In this document: positions 1-6,514 of the stretch, piece after piece
How positions within the stretch are numbered: the first letter of the stretch is position 1
Layout of the letters: every line of letters begins with the position of its first letter
DNA from: Candidatus Woesearchaeota archaeon
Lineage (GTDB): Archaea; Nanoarchaeota; Nanoarchaeia; Woesearchaeales; UBA11576
Direction: 5' to 3'
DNA length: 16,315 bases
NCBI GenBank assembly: GCA_013331125.1
Contig: DUGW01000011.1
Location: 12,055 to 28,369, forward strand
Notes under the pieces: generated by a model
The model's database searches: none
What the model was told of the DNA's origin: nothing
Seen by the model: only the letters and a program-made list of their open reading frames with translations
Translations under genes and position numbers: made by a program

Positions 1-161
1 GGGATGCGCTTGCTGGCATCAAGAAGTTCTATGCCAAGGATATTGCCATCTTTGTCCAGGTCAATGATCGTGTTATCATCAATCTTCCTATTAGAGGCAA
101 AATCCCCTTTCCTGAATTCTACATAGAGGGCATCAGCCTCTTTGTCATAGCTTATCTCCAT
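1..161 (-). CDS. DUF2283 family protein, C-terminus cut by window edge
   Basis: The minus strand reads from an ATG at 161 through 53 complete codons to the window edge. The N-terminus is MEISYDKEADALYVEF, the typical opening of DUF2283 (Asp-x-Glu-x-Asp-Ala-Leu-Tyr-Val). An acidic stretch and an ...IIDLDKDGNILGIELLDAS core follow, which is the beta-hairpin signature of the family. Family members are usually 60-75 aa, so perhaps 10-20 residues are missing. The start lies 1 nt after the stop codon of the DUF4258 gene (stop 163-165), so the two are almost certainly co-transcribed and translationally coupled. DUF2283 genes are often found beside DUF4258 genes in archaea and cyanobacteria, and the pair is suspected to be a type II toxin-antitoxin-like module. 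No biochemical role is established. The family call is confident; the function is inferred from context. Confidence 0.85.
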   Translation of the reverse strand, partial: MEISYDKEADALYVEFRKGDFASNRKIDDNTIIDLDKDGNILGIELLDASKRI

Positions 162-162
162 T

Positions 163-372
163 TTATATCCAATAGACAGTTATTACCTTTATATCTTTCT
201 CTTTTTCACACACAACCTCTATAGTGCCTCTGTCCAACCTCTTGAGGAAGTATAGTTTTCCTTTCTTTTTGATAGTATTCTCCGGAAATCTTACAGCCTC
301 GATCACTTCTTCAGCGTCGATATTTCTCTTTTTAGCTCTTGCCTGGGCGTGCATGGTGAAAACAATTTTCAT
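163..372 (-). CDS. DUF4258 domain protein (putative toxin-like partner of DUF2283)
   Basis: A 69-aa protein starting MKIVFTMHAQARAKKRNI. The His-x3-Arg-x3-Arg-x-Ile pattern at residues 8-19, the 'FPENTIKKKGK' turn and the final beta strands (IEVVCEKEKDIKVITVYWI) are the hallmarks of DUF4258, a small alpha/beta fold suspected to be a RelE-like nuclease relative. The ATG at 370-372 is chosen over a longer in-frame extension to 483 because the domain begins right after it and a TATA-like sequence (391-400) lies about 24 nt upstream, which suggests a leaderless start. The downstream partner DUF2283 begins 1 nt after the stop. Toxin activity is an inference from the pairing; no catalytic test is possible here. 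Confidence 0.85.
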   Translation of the reverse strand: MKIVFTMHAQARAKKRNIDAEEVIEAVRFPENTIKKKGKLYFLKRLDRGTIEVVCEKEKDIKVITVYWI

Positions 373-537
373 GGATAAACATAGTATTTTTTGGTTATTA
401 AGAGTTCTTGAGGAAACTCCAGAAAGATCCTGCAATCTTTGAATGAGAATCCGGTTAGCTCGGAAAGGATACGGAATCTGCAAATAATCAGGGAAATGTT
501 ACAAAAGAAATGGAAATTTAAGATTTTGATAAGCAAG

Positions 538-2217
538 TCACACAAAATAAGCATGGGTCACGTAATCCTTGACCATCCTTTCAGTGTTGAACTGGGAAGC
601 GTTGAAAGCGATCGTGTTCTTCATCATCTTTATCCAGCCAGGCCGGTCAGAATAGAACTTAGGGACAATCACCTTCTCAAGCTTCTCATGGAAATCACGC
701 GCCTCATCACCCTGGATAGACCAACCAGTCATGTCGTCGATACAACCCTCTATCCACCAACCATCAAGGGTGGAGAACTGAGGGACACCATTATGCGCAG
801 CCTTCATACCAGAAGTGCCAGAGGCCTCCATAGGAGGCTGAGGAGTATTTATCCAGAGATCGACACCAGAAACCATCTTCTTGGCGACATCAATGTTATA
901 ATTAGGGATATAAGCGATGTTGACAGTGCCTGCAAGCTGCTTCTTGATATTGAACAGCTGCCTGATAAGGTCCTTGCCAGGCTGGTCCTGAGGATGCGCC
1001 TTGCCGGCGATGATGAACTGGATCTTACCTACACGCTGATGGATGGCCCTCAACCAATCAAGGTTAGAGAACATCATGGTCAGACGCTTGTAAGGGGCAG
1101 CACGACGGGCAAAACCCAGAGTGAAGACATCAGGAGAAAGGTCCATGCTGCAGGTCCTGTTAGTGAAATCGATAAGCTCCCTCTTGGCATCCATGTGCGC
1201 ATCCCAGAGCTCATTGTCAGGGATGACCTCGGCGAACCTGAGAGAGGAAGGATCCTTCACCCAATCAGAGATGTGCTGATCAAAGATCCTGGCCATATGG
1301 GGCGCAGTCCAGGTCCGGGAATGGACACCATTGGTTATCGAAGAGATCGCATACTTAGGGAACATCTTCTGGGAGACCTCAGCATGCTTCTTAGCGACAC
1401 CATTCACATAGCCACTGTTGCCAAGGGCGACATAGGTCATGTTCAGCTGACCATCATGAAGCATATGGTCAATAAGCTCATTCTCGACAGCATGCGAGCT
1501 CATGTCCTTGGCAAGCCAGGGATCAAAACGGTCATGGCCAGCCTCGACAGGCGTATGGGTAGTGAAGACTATCTTGCTATGGACAGACTGGAAATCATAA
1601 CGCTCTTCAATGGGCCGAGGTTCAGATGAGTGCCGCTTGGTATCACTCAACATCTCAAGGATGAGGAAACTTCCATGGCCCTCATTCAGATGATACTTCT
1701 CGATGCCAGTATAGCCAAGCACCTGGAGCATCTCAAAACCACCGACACCAAGGATCAGTTCCTGGGCCATACGATGGTTATGGTCGCCGCCGTAGAGAGC
1801 ACGGGTGATTGTGCGGTCATAGTCGCTGTTGCCAGGGACATCAGTATCAAGATAGATGACAGGGATCTCAAAACCAGTACGGCCGACAAGACGATAGACC
1901 CAGCCCTGGACAATCACGTCACGGCCACTGATAGAGACGACGACCTTCTCAGGAAGAGGCTCAAGAAGAGCTTCCTTGTTCCAGACCTCAGGATGCTCGG
2001 TCTGATTGCCATTCTCATCAAGCTCCTGGCGGAAGAAACCATCCTCAAACAGCAGAGTGACTGCTATTGTAGGGATATGAAGGTCTGCGCAGGACTTGAG
2101 AGTATCACCAGCAAGGATACCAAGACCACCTGCATAATTAGGGATACGGTTATGCACGCCGATCTCCATCGAAAAATAGGCAATCTTACGGTCTTTTCTC
2201 CAGATACTATAGGACAT
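538..2217 (-). CDS. glgP: Alpha-glucan (glycogen/maltodextrin) phosphorylase, short archaeal type, GT35
   Basis: A 559-aa enzyme predicted to release glucose 1-phosphate from the non-reducing ends of alpha-1,4-glucans with inorganic phosphate, in the cytosol. Family landmarks appear in order: AYFSMEIG (13-20), the glycine loop NYAGGLGILAGD (27-38), HLNEGHGSF (176-184), FTTHTPVEAGHDRF (218-231), ITNGVHSRTW (294-303), GFARRAAPYKR (368-378), IIAGKAHPQD (402-411) and the PLP site EASGTSGMK, with Lys472 the expected Schiff-base lysine. It is the short form, lacking the long N-terminal regulatory part of animal and E. coli glycogen phosphorylases (about 800-850 aa). The ATG at 2215-2217 has a TATA box (2240-2247) centred 27 nt upstream and no Shine-Dalgarno, so the transcript is probably leaderless. 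No glycogen synthase or branching enzyme is in the window. Confidence 0.95.
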   Translation of the reverse strand: MSYSIWRKDRKIAYFSMEIGVHNRIPNYAGGLGILAGDTLKSCADLHIPTIAVTLLFEDGFFRQELDENGNQTEHPEVWNKEALLEPLPEKVVVSISGRDVIVQGWVYRLVGRTGFEIPVIYLDTDVPGNSDYDRTITRALYGGDHNHRMAQELILGVGGFEMLQVLGYTGIEKYHLNEGHGSFLILEMLSDTKRHSSEPRPIEERYDFQSVHSKIVFTTHTPVEAGHDRFDPWLAKDMSSHAVENELIDHMLHDGQLNMTYVALGNSGYVNGVAKKHAEVSQKMFPKYAISSITNGVHSRTWTAPHMARIFDQHISDWVKDPSSLRFAEVIPDNELWDAHMDAKRELIDFTNRTCSMDLSPDVFTLGFARRAAPYKRLTMMFSNLDWLRAIHQRVGKIQFIIAGKAHPQDQPGKDLIRQLFNIKKQLAGTVNIAYIPNYNIDVAKKMVSGVDLWINTPQPPMEASGTSGMKAAHNGVPQFSTLDGWWIEGCIDDMTGWSIQGDEARDFHEKLEKVIVPKFYSDRPGWIKMMKNTIAFNASQFNTERMVKDYVTHAYFV

Positions 2218-2239
2218 AGGCGGATAATGGAGATTTGAG

Positions 2240-2253
2240 CTTATAAAGATTTA
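2240..2253 (-). promoter_or_regulatory. TATA/BRE promoter of the phosphorylase gene
   Basis: On the minus strand this reads TAAATCTTTATAAG, an archaeal TATA box (TTTATAAG) with an A-rich element before it. Its centre is 27 nt from the ATG at 2217, predicting transcription starting at the start codon. Confidence 0.75.
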
Positions 2254-2272
2254 TCACTCCTCGCGAGGCATA

Positions 2273-2686
2273 TCAGTCATCAAGCTGGTGCTCATGGCCC
2301 ATGGGGCAGCGACCCCTGCGCTCCTCAAAAAAACATCCGTCCCATATCTCCCACCAATCCCAGCAGTCACTGCAATAGACCTCTCCGCAATCCCTGCAAT
2401 AGAAATACGCAAATTCATAGTCAATCGCCTTGAGCGCTTTAGCATCCTTGTCCTTCAATGCCTTGTAGACCTTATCAACATCTTTGCTCACAAGAAGACC
2501 GCCGTCACCGAAGAACTTCTGGGTGACAAGCCAATCATCAGTCACCCTGTTCTCAGACACCACATCAATCTGGCCTGGAGAAGGCTCATAATTCTTACCT
2601 CTTATCGGGTTCAAGGTGACAATGGCTGCCAACTTATTACAGAAAGAACACATGAACTTAGCTGAGATGGAAGGTTGGGAAGCCAT
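2273..2686 (-). CDS. Cys-rich zinc-binding protein of unknown function
   Basis: A 137-aa protein not recognised as a named family. Two Cys-x2-Cys sets are separated by a mixed alpha/beta middle. The N-terminal pair is C13/C16 (CSFC). The C-terminal cluster has C97/C100, C105/C108, C118 and C127, then a CPMGHEH ending with H131 and H133. This is enough for two or three zinc sites, resembling treble-clef or double zinc-ribbon arrangements. The aromatic run CWDWWEIWDGCFF (residues 108-120) suggests a compact zinc-stabilised core or binding face. No signal peptide or membrane segment is visible. A second in-frame Met (residue 12) is just before the first Cys pair, but the first ATG is preferred because a TATA box (2711-2720) lies about 29 nt upstream. 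It ends 55 nt before the phosphorylase start, whose promoter lies in that gap. Confidence 0.8.
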   Translation of the reverse strand: MASQPSISAKFMCSFCNKLAAIVTLNPIRGKNYEPSPGQIDVVSENRVTDDWLVTQKFFGDGGLLVSKDVDKVYKALKDKDAKALKAIDYEFAYFYCRDCGEVYCSDCWDWWEIWDGCFFEERRGRCPMGHEHQLDD

Positions 2687-2710
2687 CCAATAAGTAATAT
2701 CCTGCAGATA

Positions 2711-2720
2711 GATAAATATG
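2711..2720 (-). promoter_or_regulatory. TATA-like promoter of the zinc-binding protein
   Basis: The minus strand reads CATATTTATC, centred about 29 nt upstream of the ATG at 2686. It is the only strong A/T block in the 54-nt gap. The spacing predicts a leaderless mRNA. Confidence 0.6.
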
Positions 2721-2740
2721 TGTTGTGGAGAGGTCTACAC

Positions 2741-3244
2741 CTACTGGAGAATATCGCTGATATGCTCTGCAGAATCGACCAGCTCTTCAAGCTCATGCAT
2801 CTCGAACAATGCCATCTGTTTGAATCGTTCTATCTCCTTGTCCTCTTCAGTCATCTCTGCCTGCATCTGGTGCAGTCCAGTCATGACCATATCAAAGGCA
2901 AGATCACCGATCCTGCTGACCCACTTCTCAGGTGAATTCTCTATCGTGTCCTTCAATACCTCTGCGTCACGCTCAAGTATTACGAGGAGAGAATCAAACT
3001 TTTTTATCAACGCATCGACCTTACCAGCCAATTCAGGGGCGCCTGCAAGGTGAATATTGTGCAGTCTTTGACGATACTCCTCCTGCTTATGGGAATGGAT
3101 AATCTTCTTGAGCGTGCGGGTGTAACTTTCCAGATCCCTGACTATCTTATGTGCGTGTTCTTTCTTCTCAGGTGTGTCCAGAGACTTAGGGACATCCTTC
3201 AGGATGATCAGGACCTTATCGATGAAAACAAATGTGTGCTTCAT
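2741..3244 (-). CDS. Helical, coiled-coil-like cytosolic protein of unknown function
   Basis: A 167-aa protein that reads as almost entirely alpha-helical and highly charged. Heptad-like stretches are visible at about residues 24-55 (KKEHAHKIVRDLESYTRTLKK...), 70-100 (KVDALIKKFDSLLVILERDAE) and 130-166 (a Glu-rich segment ending SAEHISDILQ). There is no cysteine, signal peptide or membrane helix. No family is recognised; a structural or partner-binding role is only a guess from the composition. The ATG at 3242-3244 follows a TATA box (3264-3275) centred 26 nt upstream, with a purine-poor CT-rich stretch and no Shine-Dalgarno between them, so it is probably leaderless. It sits 54 nt upstream of the zinc-binding gene on the same strand, but each has its own promoter. 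Confidence 0.75.
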   Translation of the reverse strand: MKHTFVFIDKVLIILKDVPKSLDTPEKKEHAHKIVRDLESYTRTLKKIIHSHKQEEYRQRLHNIHLAGAPELAGKVDALIKKFDSLLVILERDAEVLKDTIENSPEKWVSRIGDLAFDMVMTGLHQMQAEMTEEDKEIERFKQMALFEMHELEELVDSAEHISDILQ

Positions 3245-3263
3245 AGAGAGAAAAAGAGGAAGA

Positions 3264-3275
3264 AAGTATTTAAGA
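3264..3275 (-). promoter_or_regulatory. TATA promoter of the helical 167-aa gene
   Basis: The minus strand reads TCTTAAATACTT, centred 26 nt from the ATG at 3244. The intervening bases are pyrimidine-rich with no ribosome-binding site. Confidence 0.7.
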
Positions 3276-3334
3276 GTTTGGTTCTGAGATCACAGGATCA
3301 GGACTGGTCGAGCCAGAGCGCGAGACTTTAATGC

Positions 3335-3352
3335 AAAAAGGCCAATAAAAAA
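3335..3352 (-). terminator. Oligo-T terminator after the 120-aa gene
   Basis: On the minus strand, 7 nt after the stop at 3360, there is a T6 run (3347-3352) followed by a T5 run (3335-3339). This is the usual archaeal intrinsic terminator form and needs no hairpin. It separates this operon from the promoter of the 167-aa gene. Confidence 0.65.
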
Positions 3353-3359
3353 CCTTCTC

Positions 3360-3722
3360 TCACTTCCGATATAGTTCCTGCAGGAAATACTCAGCAAACC
3401 TGCCTGTATTCTCAAGATTGTCGATTATCTTTTCGCCGCCTTCGCCGTCAAAGAAGTATTCACCGCTCAGGACAGTGACACCTTCTGCACGCAGTCCCCT
3501 ATAGAACCGCTTCCTTGGAGCATCAGTGGCCCAGCGCTCAAGATATTCCATATACTCACGGAGACCATCATCAACAGGGACATTGCCCTCTTCCATGCCC
3601 ATAAGCATGCCGACAAGGTCGATGCTCACCAGAGCAGGCTCACCATCCCGTATATAGAAATCAAGATATGTCTTCTGGTCGTCGATTTCAACTGTCTTTC
3701 CGTCAATGCTGAACTTCTTCAT
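3360..3722 (-). CDS. Conserved-looking 120-aa protein of unknown function
   Basis: A 120-aa acidic alpha/beta protein (start MKKFSIDGKTVEIDDQKTY). It has an N-terminal beta pair, a short hydrophobic Met-rich segment (LVGMLMGMEEG, residues about 36-46), then a helical region with PRKRFYRGLRAEG (69-81) and a Gly/Glu-rich loop (FDGEGGEK). No cysteines, signal peptide or membrane helix are visible. The start is well supported: a strong Shine-Dalgarno GGAGG (3729-3733 on the minus strand) lies 6 nt upstream, inside the end of the preceding gene, and the two reading frames overlap by 20 nt. It is thus the second gene of a two-gene operon and ends at an oligo-T terminator. No family is recognised. 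Confidence 0.8.
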   Translation of the reverse strand: MKKFSIDGKTVEIDDQKTYLDFYIRDGEPALVSIDLVGMLMGMEEGNVPVDDGLREYMEYLERWATDAPRKRFYRGLRAEGVTVLSGEYFFDGEGGEKIIDNLENTGRFAEYFLQELYRK

Positions 3723-4191
3723 CTTTATCCTCCAACAATACCTCAGCGAGGTCTATCAAAGAGTCTTCATGATATGGTTTCCTGAAGGTCCAGACGCCGA
3801 ACTCCCGGCTGTAATGGTCAGCGACCTGTTGCGTGGTCCCGTCGTGAAGTATGATTGTAGGGGTCCTGATCTGCAGGTAAGGCCTAAGCAGCACAATCCC
3901 CATCTCTTCACACACTTCTCCAGGGCGGAACTGAGGATCATATATCATAAGGGAAGGCGAAGAGGTATAGATGACTGCTGACAGGCCAGCACTGCAAGGC
4001 AGTCCAGGATGGGTCTTCATTATATCCACCAACTGCGCAGCAGCCTTTGCGGCATGGTATGAGACAGCAAAGAAGCAATCGAAATCCCTGCTCTCGCAGA
4101 CCCTGAGATCAACTCCCTCAAGACCTCTGAGATGTTCGACAAGACCCTGATGGTCAGCTACAGTCTCCATGCAAGCTATGACTTTCTTCAT
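3703..4191 (-). CDS. Alpha/beta protein of unknown function, first gene of a two-gene operon
   Basis: A 162-aa protein beginning MKKVIACMETVADHQGL. Hydrophobic strands alternate with helices: FDCFFAVSYHAAKAAAQLVDIM (about 37-58), LSAVIYTSSPSLMIYD (about 69-84), GIVLLRPYLQIRTPTIILHDG (about 97-117). The pattern could suit a Rossmann-like or receiver-like sandwich, but no diagnostic motif was found. There is no signal peptide; scattered cysteines form no zinc motif. The frame stays open upstream to a TTG at 4248, but that TTG lies inside the probable TATA box (4248-4260), so the ATG at 4189-4191 is preferred, giving a leader of about 36 nt without an obvious Shine-Dalgarno. Its last 20 nt overlap the next gene. 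Confidence 0.72.
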   Translation of the reverse strand: MKKVIACMETVADHQGLVEHLRGLEGVDLRVCESRDFDCFFAVSYHAAKAAAQLVDIMKTHPGLPCSAGLSAVIYTSSPSLMIYDPQFRPGEVCEEMGIVLLRPYLQIRTPTIILHDGTTQQVADHYSREFGVWTFRKPYHEDSLIDLAEVLLEDKDEEVQH

Positions 4192-4247
4192 CTTATGTAT
4201 TGCAGAAGCAAAACCTTGCCCCGACAGTAGCGCGTTTCCCAAGGGCA

Positions 4248-4260
4248 ATTTATAAATTTT
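4248..4260 (-). promoter_or_regulatory. TATA promoter of the 3360-4191 operon, divergent from the 4346 operon
   Basis: The minus strand reads AAATTTATAAATT. Expected transcription start is near 4227, about 36 nt before the chosen ATG at 4191. It is back to back with the TATA box at 4298-4308 of the plus-strand operon. Confidence 0.6.
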
Positions 4261-4297
4261 TCTTTATTTACTACCCGCAGGTAATTATGTCCGCAAT

Positions 4298-4308
4298 GTT
4301 TAAATAAG
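4298..4308 (+). promoter_or_regulatory. TATA promoter of the HIT operon
   Basis: GTTTAAATAAG, centred 42 nt upstream of the ATG at 4346. It gives a leader of about 15 nt that contains the Shine-Dalgarno AGGTG at 4336-4340, 5 nt before the ATG. Confidence 0.6.
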
Positions 4309-4345
4309 GGAATAGGCTCCCAGAAGGCAATATACAGGTGTTGAA

Positions 4346-4696
4346 ATGCAAGAACTTGATCTGATGATGCAGCAATTAGTAAGGGACATGCCAAGGATAA
4401 TCACCCACTGCAAAGGGCAGGGATTGAGCCCCTACGATGCGCTTGCATTGGTGGAATGGCACAGGCTGCAGCTGGCAGAGGATTATGGGGTGCAGGAAAG
4501 ACCACCAAAAAAAGTCCTTGAGGATACACTGAGTGATGAACAATTCAGAAGAGAGATCATCAAAGCCGGCGAAGAGAGCGGAACGCCACTCTATAACGCG
4601 TTGTTGTTCATGGCAGACAATCCTGATTATGCAGAGCATATCGAGCAGCTGTATACCAATATGGTAAGGCCGATGCTTAGAGGTGACAGGGCATGA
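4346..4696 (+). CDS. Small helical protein of unknown function, first gene of HIT operon
   Basis: A 116-aa protein starting MQELDLMMQQLVRDMPRI. It reads as helices throughout, with loops at about residues 25-29 (GLSP), 48-56 (GVQERPPKK) and 76-82 (ESGTPLY), and a basic C-terminus (MVRPMLRGDRA). There is one cysteine, no membrane segment and no recognised domain. The start is supported by AGGTG 5 nt upstream. Its TGA overlaps the ATG of the HIT gene by ATGA (4693-4696), and AGGTGA at 4681-4686 inside its 3' end serves as that gene's ribosome-binding site. The tight coupling suggests its product may work with the HIT protein, but this is inference. Confidence 0.78.
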   Translation: MQELDLMMQQLVRDMPRIITHCKGQGLSPYDALALVEWHRLQLAEDYGVQERPPKKVLEDTLSDEQFRREIIKAGEESGTPLYNALLFMADNPDYAEHIEQLYTNMVRPMLRGDRA

Positions 4697-5295
4697 GCAT
4701 GCTCGAAGGATGCCCGTTCTGCCTGACTGACCCATCCAAGTCAGACATACCAGAAAGGACAGTGCTGGAGACAGAGAACTTCAGGGTGTTCCCCACACTC
4801 GGACAGATCGTCGAGGGATATCTTCTTGTAGCACCGAAAGAACATTATGCATCAGTAGGTGCATTGCCGGATGAAATGTACGGAGAACTGGAAGAAGTCA
4901 AGGACAGGATAGATTTGAGGATAAGGAGAGAATACTGCCCGCCGATATGGATAGAACACGGAGGGCTGGGACAGACAGTGTTCCACGCACATCTCCACGC
5001 AGTGCCTTTCCCGCCGGAAAGGGACATCTATGAAAGATACTCCAAGGATTTCCCAGAAGCCATGCGTATCCACGGATTCAGGGACCTCAAGAGAGTGTGG
5101 AACGAAAGAGGACACTACTTGTTCTACGAGATCAATGGGTTCCAGTTCGCATTCGTGACAAAGATAGTACCTATGTACGCAAGGCTTGTGATAGCCGACG
5201 AACTAGGCGTCCCGGAAAGAGGCAACTGGCGGACAATGGACAGAGAACTCGACGAGAGAATGATAGCAGAGACAGTAAGGAAACTAAGAAGATGA
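4693..5295 (+). CDS. HIT (histidine triad) family nucleotide hydrolase/transferase-like protein
   Basis: A 200-aa protein of the HIT superfamily, whose members hydrolyse or transfer nucleoside 5'-phosphoryl groups (Ap4A, AMP-lysine and similar substrates). The triad is visible as FHAHLHA: His98, His100 and His102, with His100 the expected nucleophile. An N-terminal CPFC (C7, C10) is the zinc pair often seen in HIT proteins. The strand with GYLLVAPKEHYASVGALPDE (42-61) matches the HIT fold, where a Pro-x-x-His element follows the hydrophobic strand. The C-terminal third (about 115-200) is longer than in minimal HINT proteins (about 110-140 aa), which may signal a larger substrate or partner. 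Shine-Dalgarno AGGTGA lies about 6 nt upstream. Both ends overlap neighbours by ATGA. The exact substrate cannot be read from sequence. Confidence 0.88.
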   Translation: MSMLEGCPFCLTDPSKSDIPERTVLETENFRVFPTLGQIVEGYLLVAPKEHYASVGALPDEMYGELEEVKDRIDLRIRREYCPPIWIEHGGLGQTVFHAHLHAVPFPPERDIYERYSKDFPEAMRIHGFRDLKRVWNERGHYLFYEINGFQFAFVTKIVPMYARLVIADELGVPERGNWRTMDRELDERMIAETVRKLRR

Positions 5296-5933
5296 GACTT
5301 ACACCTACAGAAAGAAGGATAATTGAACTCTACAGAGACCAGCCTAACATAGGCCTGCACGGGATGAGAAAAGACTGGTATGAAGGCAACGGCGGAGGCG
5401 TGAAATCACCATGCGGAACAGTATATTTCTCAGTAATAGGAAGACTGGAAAGAGAGCTAGGACCTGAGGAATTCATACACAGACTGAGAAGGTCAGTCCC
5501 AGACTGCATGGACTATGCACTGAAGGACATGACTGAAGGGGCAAAGCTCTTCATGCGACGCCCGGAACTGGACAAGATGCCTGTACTGCTGTATCTTGTG
5601 ACAGACATGAGGAATGGGTTCATAGTCAAACCTGAAAAACTAGGCGAGCGGAGCGGAGGGTTCTTCCACGGGACAACATCAGGACTTGGTCTTTCAGAAG
5701 GCACATGGGCGTTCGTACCTGCGTCAGGCATAGTCGGGAAGATAGGCTTCACAGAAGATGATCTCGACGAGATCATGGAAAGCCCGGGGCGGATGGAACT
5801 GACACCGAACATCACAAGACAATTAACAGCAGGAAAGATATTCTACAGGAAGGCAGCAGAAGAAATGGTGAAGGTATACGAACAGGATAAAGATGCTAAC
5901 AGCTGGTGGGCAAGCACAAGACTGCCGATGTGA
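5292..5933 (+). CDS. Protein of unknown function, third gene of HIT operon
   Basis: A 213-aa protein starting MRLTPTERRIIELYRDQPNI. The frame is open much further upstream (to 5097), but that part is a shadow of the HIT gene. The real start is the ATG at 5292 in an ATGA overlap with the HIT stop codon. The N-terminus looks helical, followed by a Gly-rich loop (YEGNGGGVKSPCG, 30-42), a segment that could form beta strands (MPVLLYLVTDMRNGFIV, about 95-111), a second Gly/Ser-rich region (RSGGFFHGTTSGLGLSEGTW, about 120-139) and a helical C-terminus. Two cysteines, no zinc motif, no membrane segment. The two Gly-rich loops with Phe/Phe-His resemble a ligand-binding pocket, but no known motif is matched. 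Co-translation with the HIT protein suggests a shared pathway. Confidence 0.8.
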   Translation: MRLTPTERRIIELYRDQPNIGLHGMRKDWYEGNGGGVKSPCGTVYFSVIGRLERELGPEEFIHRLRRSVPDCMDYALKDMTEGAKLFMRRPELDKMPVLLYLVTDMRNGFIVKPEKLGERSGGFFHGTTSGLGLSEGTWAFVPASGIVGKIGFTEDDLDEIMESPGRMELTPNITRQLTAGKIFYRKAAEEMVKVYEQDKDANSWWASTRLPM

Positions 5934-5971
5934 GAAAACAATAAAAGATTTCTGAAAAAGATTTATCAGAT

Positions 5972-6202
5972 TCAGATGAAATACCTGATAGCCATAGCCA
6001 GCAAGGTGCCAGTAGCAGCGACCTGGGCTGCACGGCACATCACAGCACCTGCATTGTAAGCCCTGCGGCAGCCATTGTCATCCTGGTAACAATCCTTCAA
6101 TGGCTCAGCATTCGTCATCTGGACTACATGGTTGTTCCAACCATTGATCATGGCATTCATCGAATCCGCTGTACGTTCATAGAAGTGTCTCTTATCAGAC
6201 AT
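5972..6202 (-). CDS. Small Cys-containing protein with hydrophobic C-terminus, unknown function
   Basis: A 76-aa protein (start MSDKRHFYERTADSMNAMIN). The first half is polar and helical; cysteines are at 38, 45 and 56; the last 20 residues (AAQVAATGTLLAMAIRYFI) are hydrophobic enough to lie in or on a membrane, though short for a clear transmembrane helix. The start is supported by GGTGA at 6209-6213, 6 nt upstream, and by a TATA box (6235-6246). Its stop is only 38 nt from the stop of the convergent HIT operon. No family recognised. It could be a tail-anchored or membrane-associated microprotein, which is inference. Confidence 0.65.
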   Translation of the reverse strand: MSDKRHFYERTADSMNAMINGWNNHVVQMTNAEPLKDCYQDDNGCRRAYNAGAVMCRAAQVAATGTLLAMAIRYFI

Positions 6203-6234
6203 ACTCTCTCACCGAGACTGTAGGTCAAAGAGGG

Positions 6235-6246
6235 GATTAATAAAAC
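6235..6246 (-). promoter_or_regulatory. TATA promoter of the 76-aa gene
   Basis: The minus strand reads GTTTTATTAATC, about 38 nt upstream of the ATG at 6202. It leaves a leader of roughly 11-14 nt just containing the GGTGA ribosome-binding site. Confidence 0.5.
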
Positions 6247-6253
6247 TTGCTCT

Positions 6254-6445
6254 TCATCTCTTACGATTAAGGAGAAAGAAAGAAAGCATACTTGCGATAA
6301 GGAACAAAAGGCTGAGCAGGACGCCCCAGTTGTATGGCTTGGTGATGGCACCGGTGTTATCAGCGACCACAAAGCCAGAGATGCCAGAACCTAGGAAGAT
6401 GATAGACGTAAGGGCAAGGACCATGGGGATAATGATCTTGTACAT
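6254..6445 (-). CDS. Two-helix small membrane protein
   Basis: A 63-aa protein starting MYKIIIPMVLALTSIIFLGS. Two hydrophobic helices are clear: about residues 4-26, ending in the glycine-rich ...GISGFVVA, and about 39-59 (WGVLLSLLFLIASMLSFFLL). A short loop (DNTGAITKPYN) separates them and a basic NRKR tail follows, predicting a hairpin with the C-terminus in the cytosol. The frame continues upstream to a TTG at 6502, but the ATG at 6443-6445 is preferred because a TATA box (6467-6477) is centred 28 nt upstream, which also places transcription start at the ATG. An AGGTG also lies 7 nt before the ATG, so SD-led initiation from a slightly longer transcript cannot be excluded. Function unknown. 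Confidence 0.72.
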   Translation of the reverse strand: MYKIIIPMVLALTSIIFLGSGISGFVVADNTGAITKPYNWGVLLSLLFLIASMLSFFLLNRKR

Positions 6446-6466
6446 GACAGACACCTGGGCGTCTGT

Positions 6467-6477
6467 AGTATAAAAAG
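6467..6477 (-). promoter_or_regulatory. TATA promoter of the two-helix membrane protein gene
   Basis: The minus strand reads CTTTTTATACT, centred 28 nt from the ATG at 6445. Confidence 0.65.
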
Positions 6478-6514
6478 ATTGCGACTGGGTTGACCCAACC
6501 AACGCTTCAACTGA

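Noticed and set aside
439..2238. Long plus-strand open frames (396 and 202 codons) antisense to the phosphorylase
   Set aside because: They exactly shadow a gene with full catalytic motifs. The translations are His/Ile/Arg-rich without hydrophobic-core periodicity or any domain, and no TATA box or ribosome-binding site precedes them. The openness follows from the codon bias of the minus strand.
3245..3359. Possible small RNA gene in the 115-nt gap
   Set aside because: Checked for tRNA-like arms and C/D-box motifs; only the oligo-T terminator and a TATA box were found.
5097..5291. 65-codon N-terminal extension of the 213-aa protein
   Set aside because: It lies wholly within the HIT coding region in another frame, is Arg-rich and unstructured, and the ATGA overlap gives a natural start at 5292.
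6487..6500. Small inverted repeat GGGTTGACCCAACC between the phosphatase and membrane-protein genes
   Set aside because: The arms are only 4 bp and overlap. It could be a weak operator, but nothing separates it from chance.
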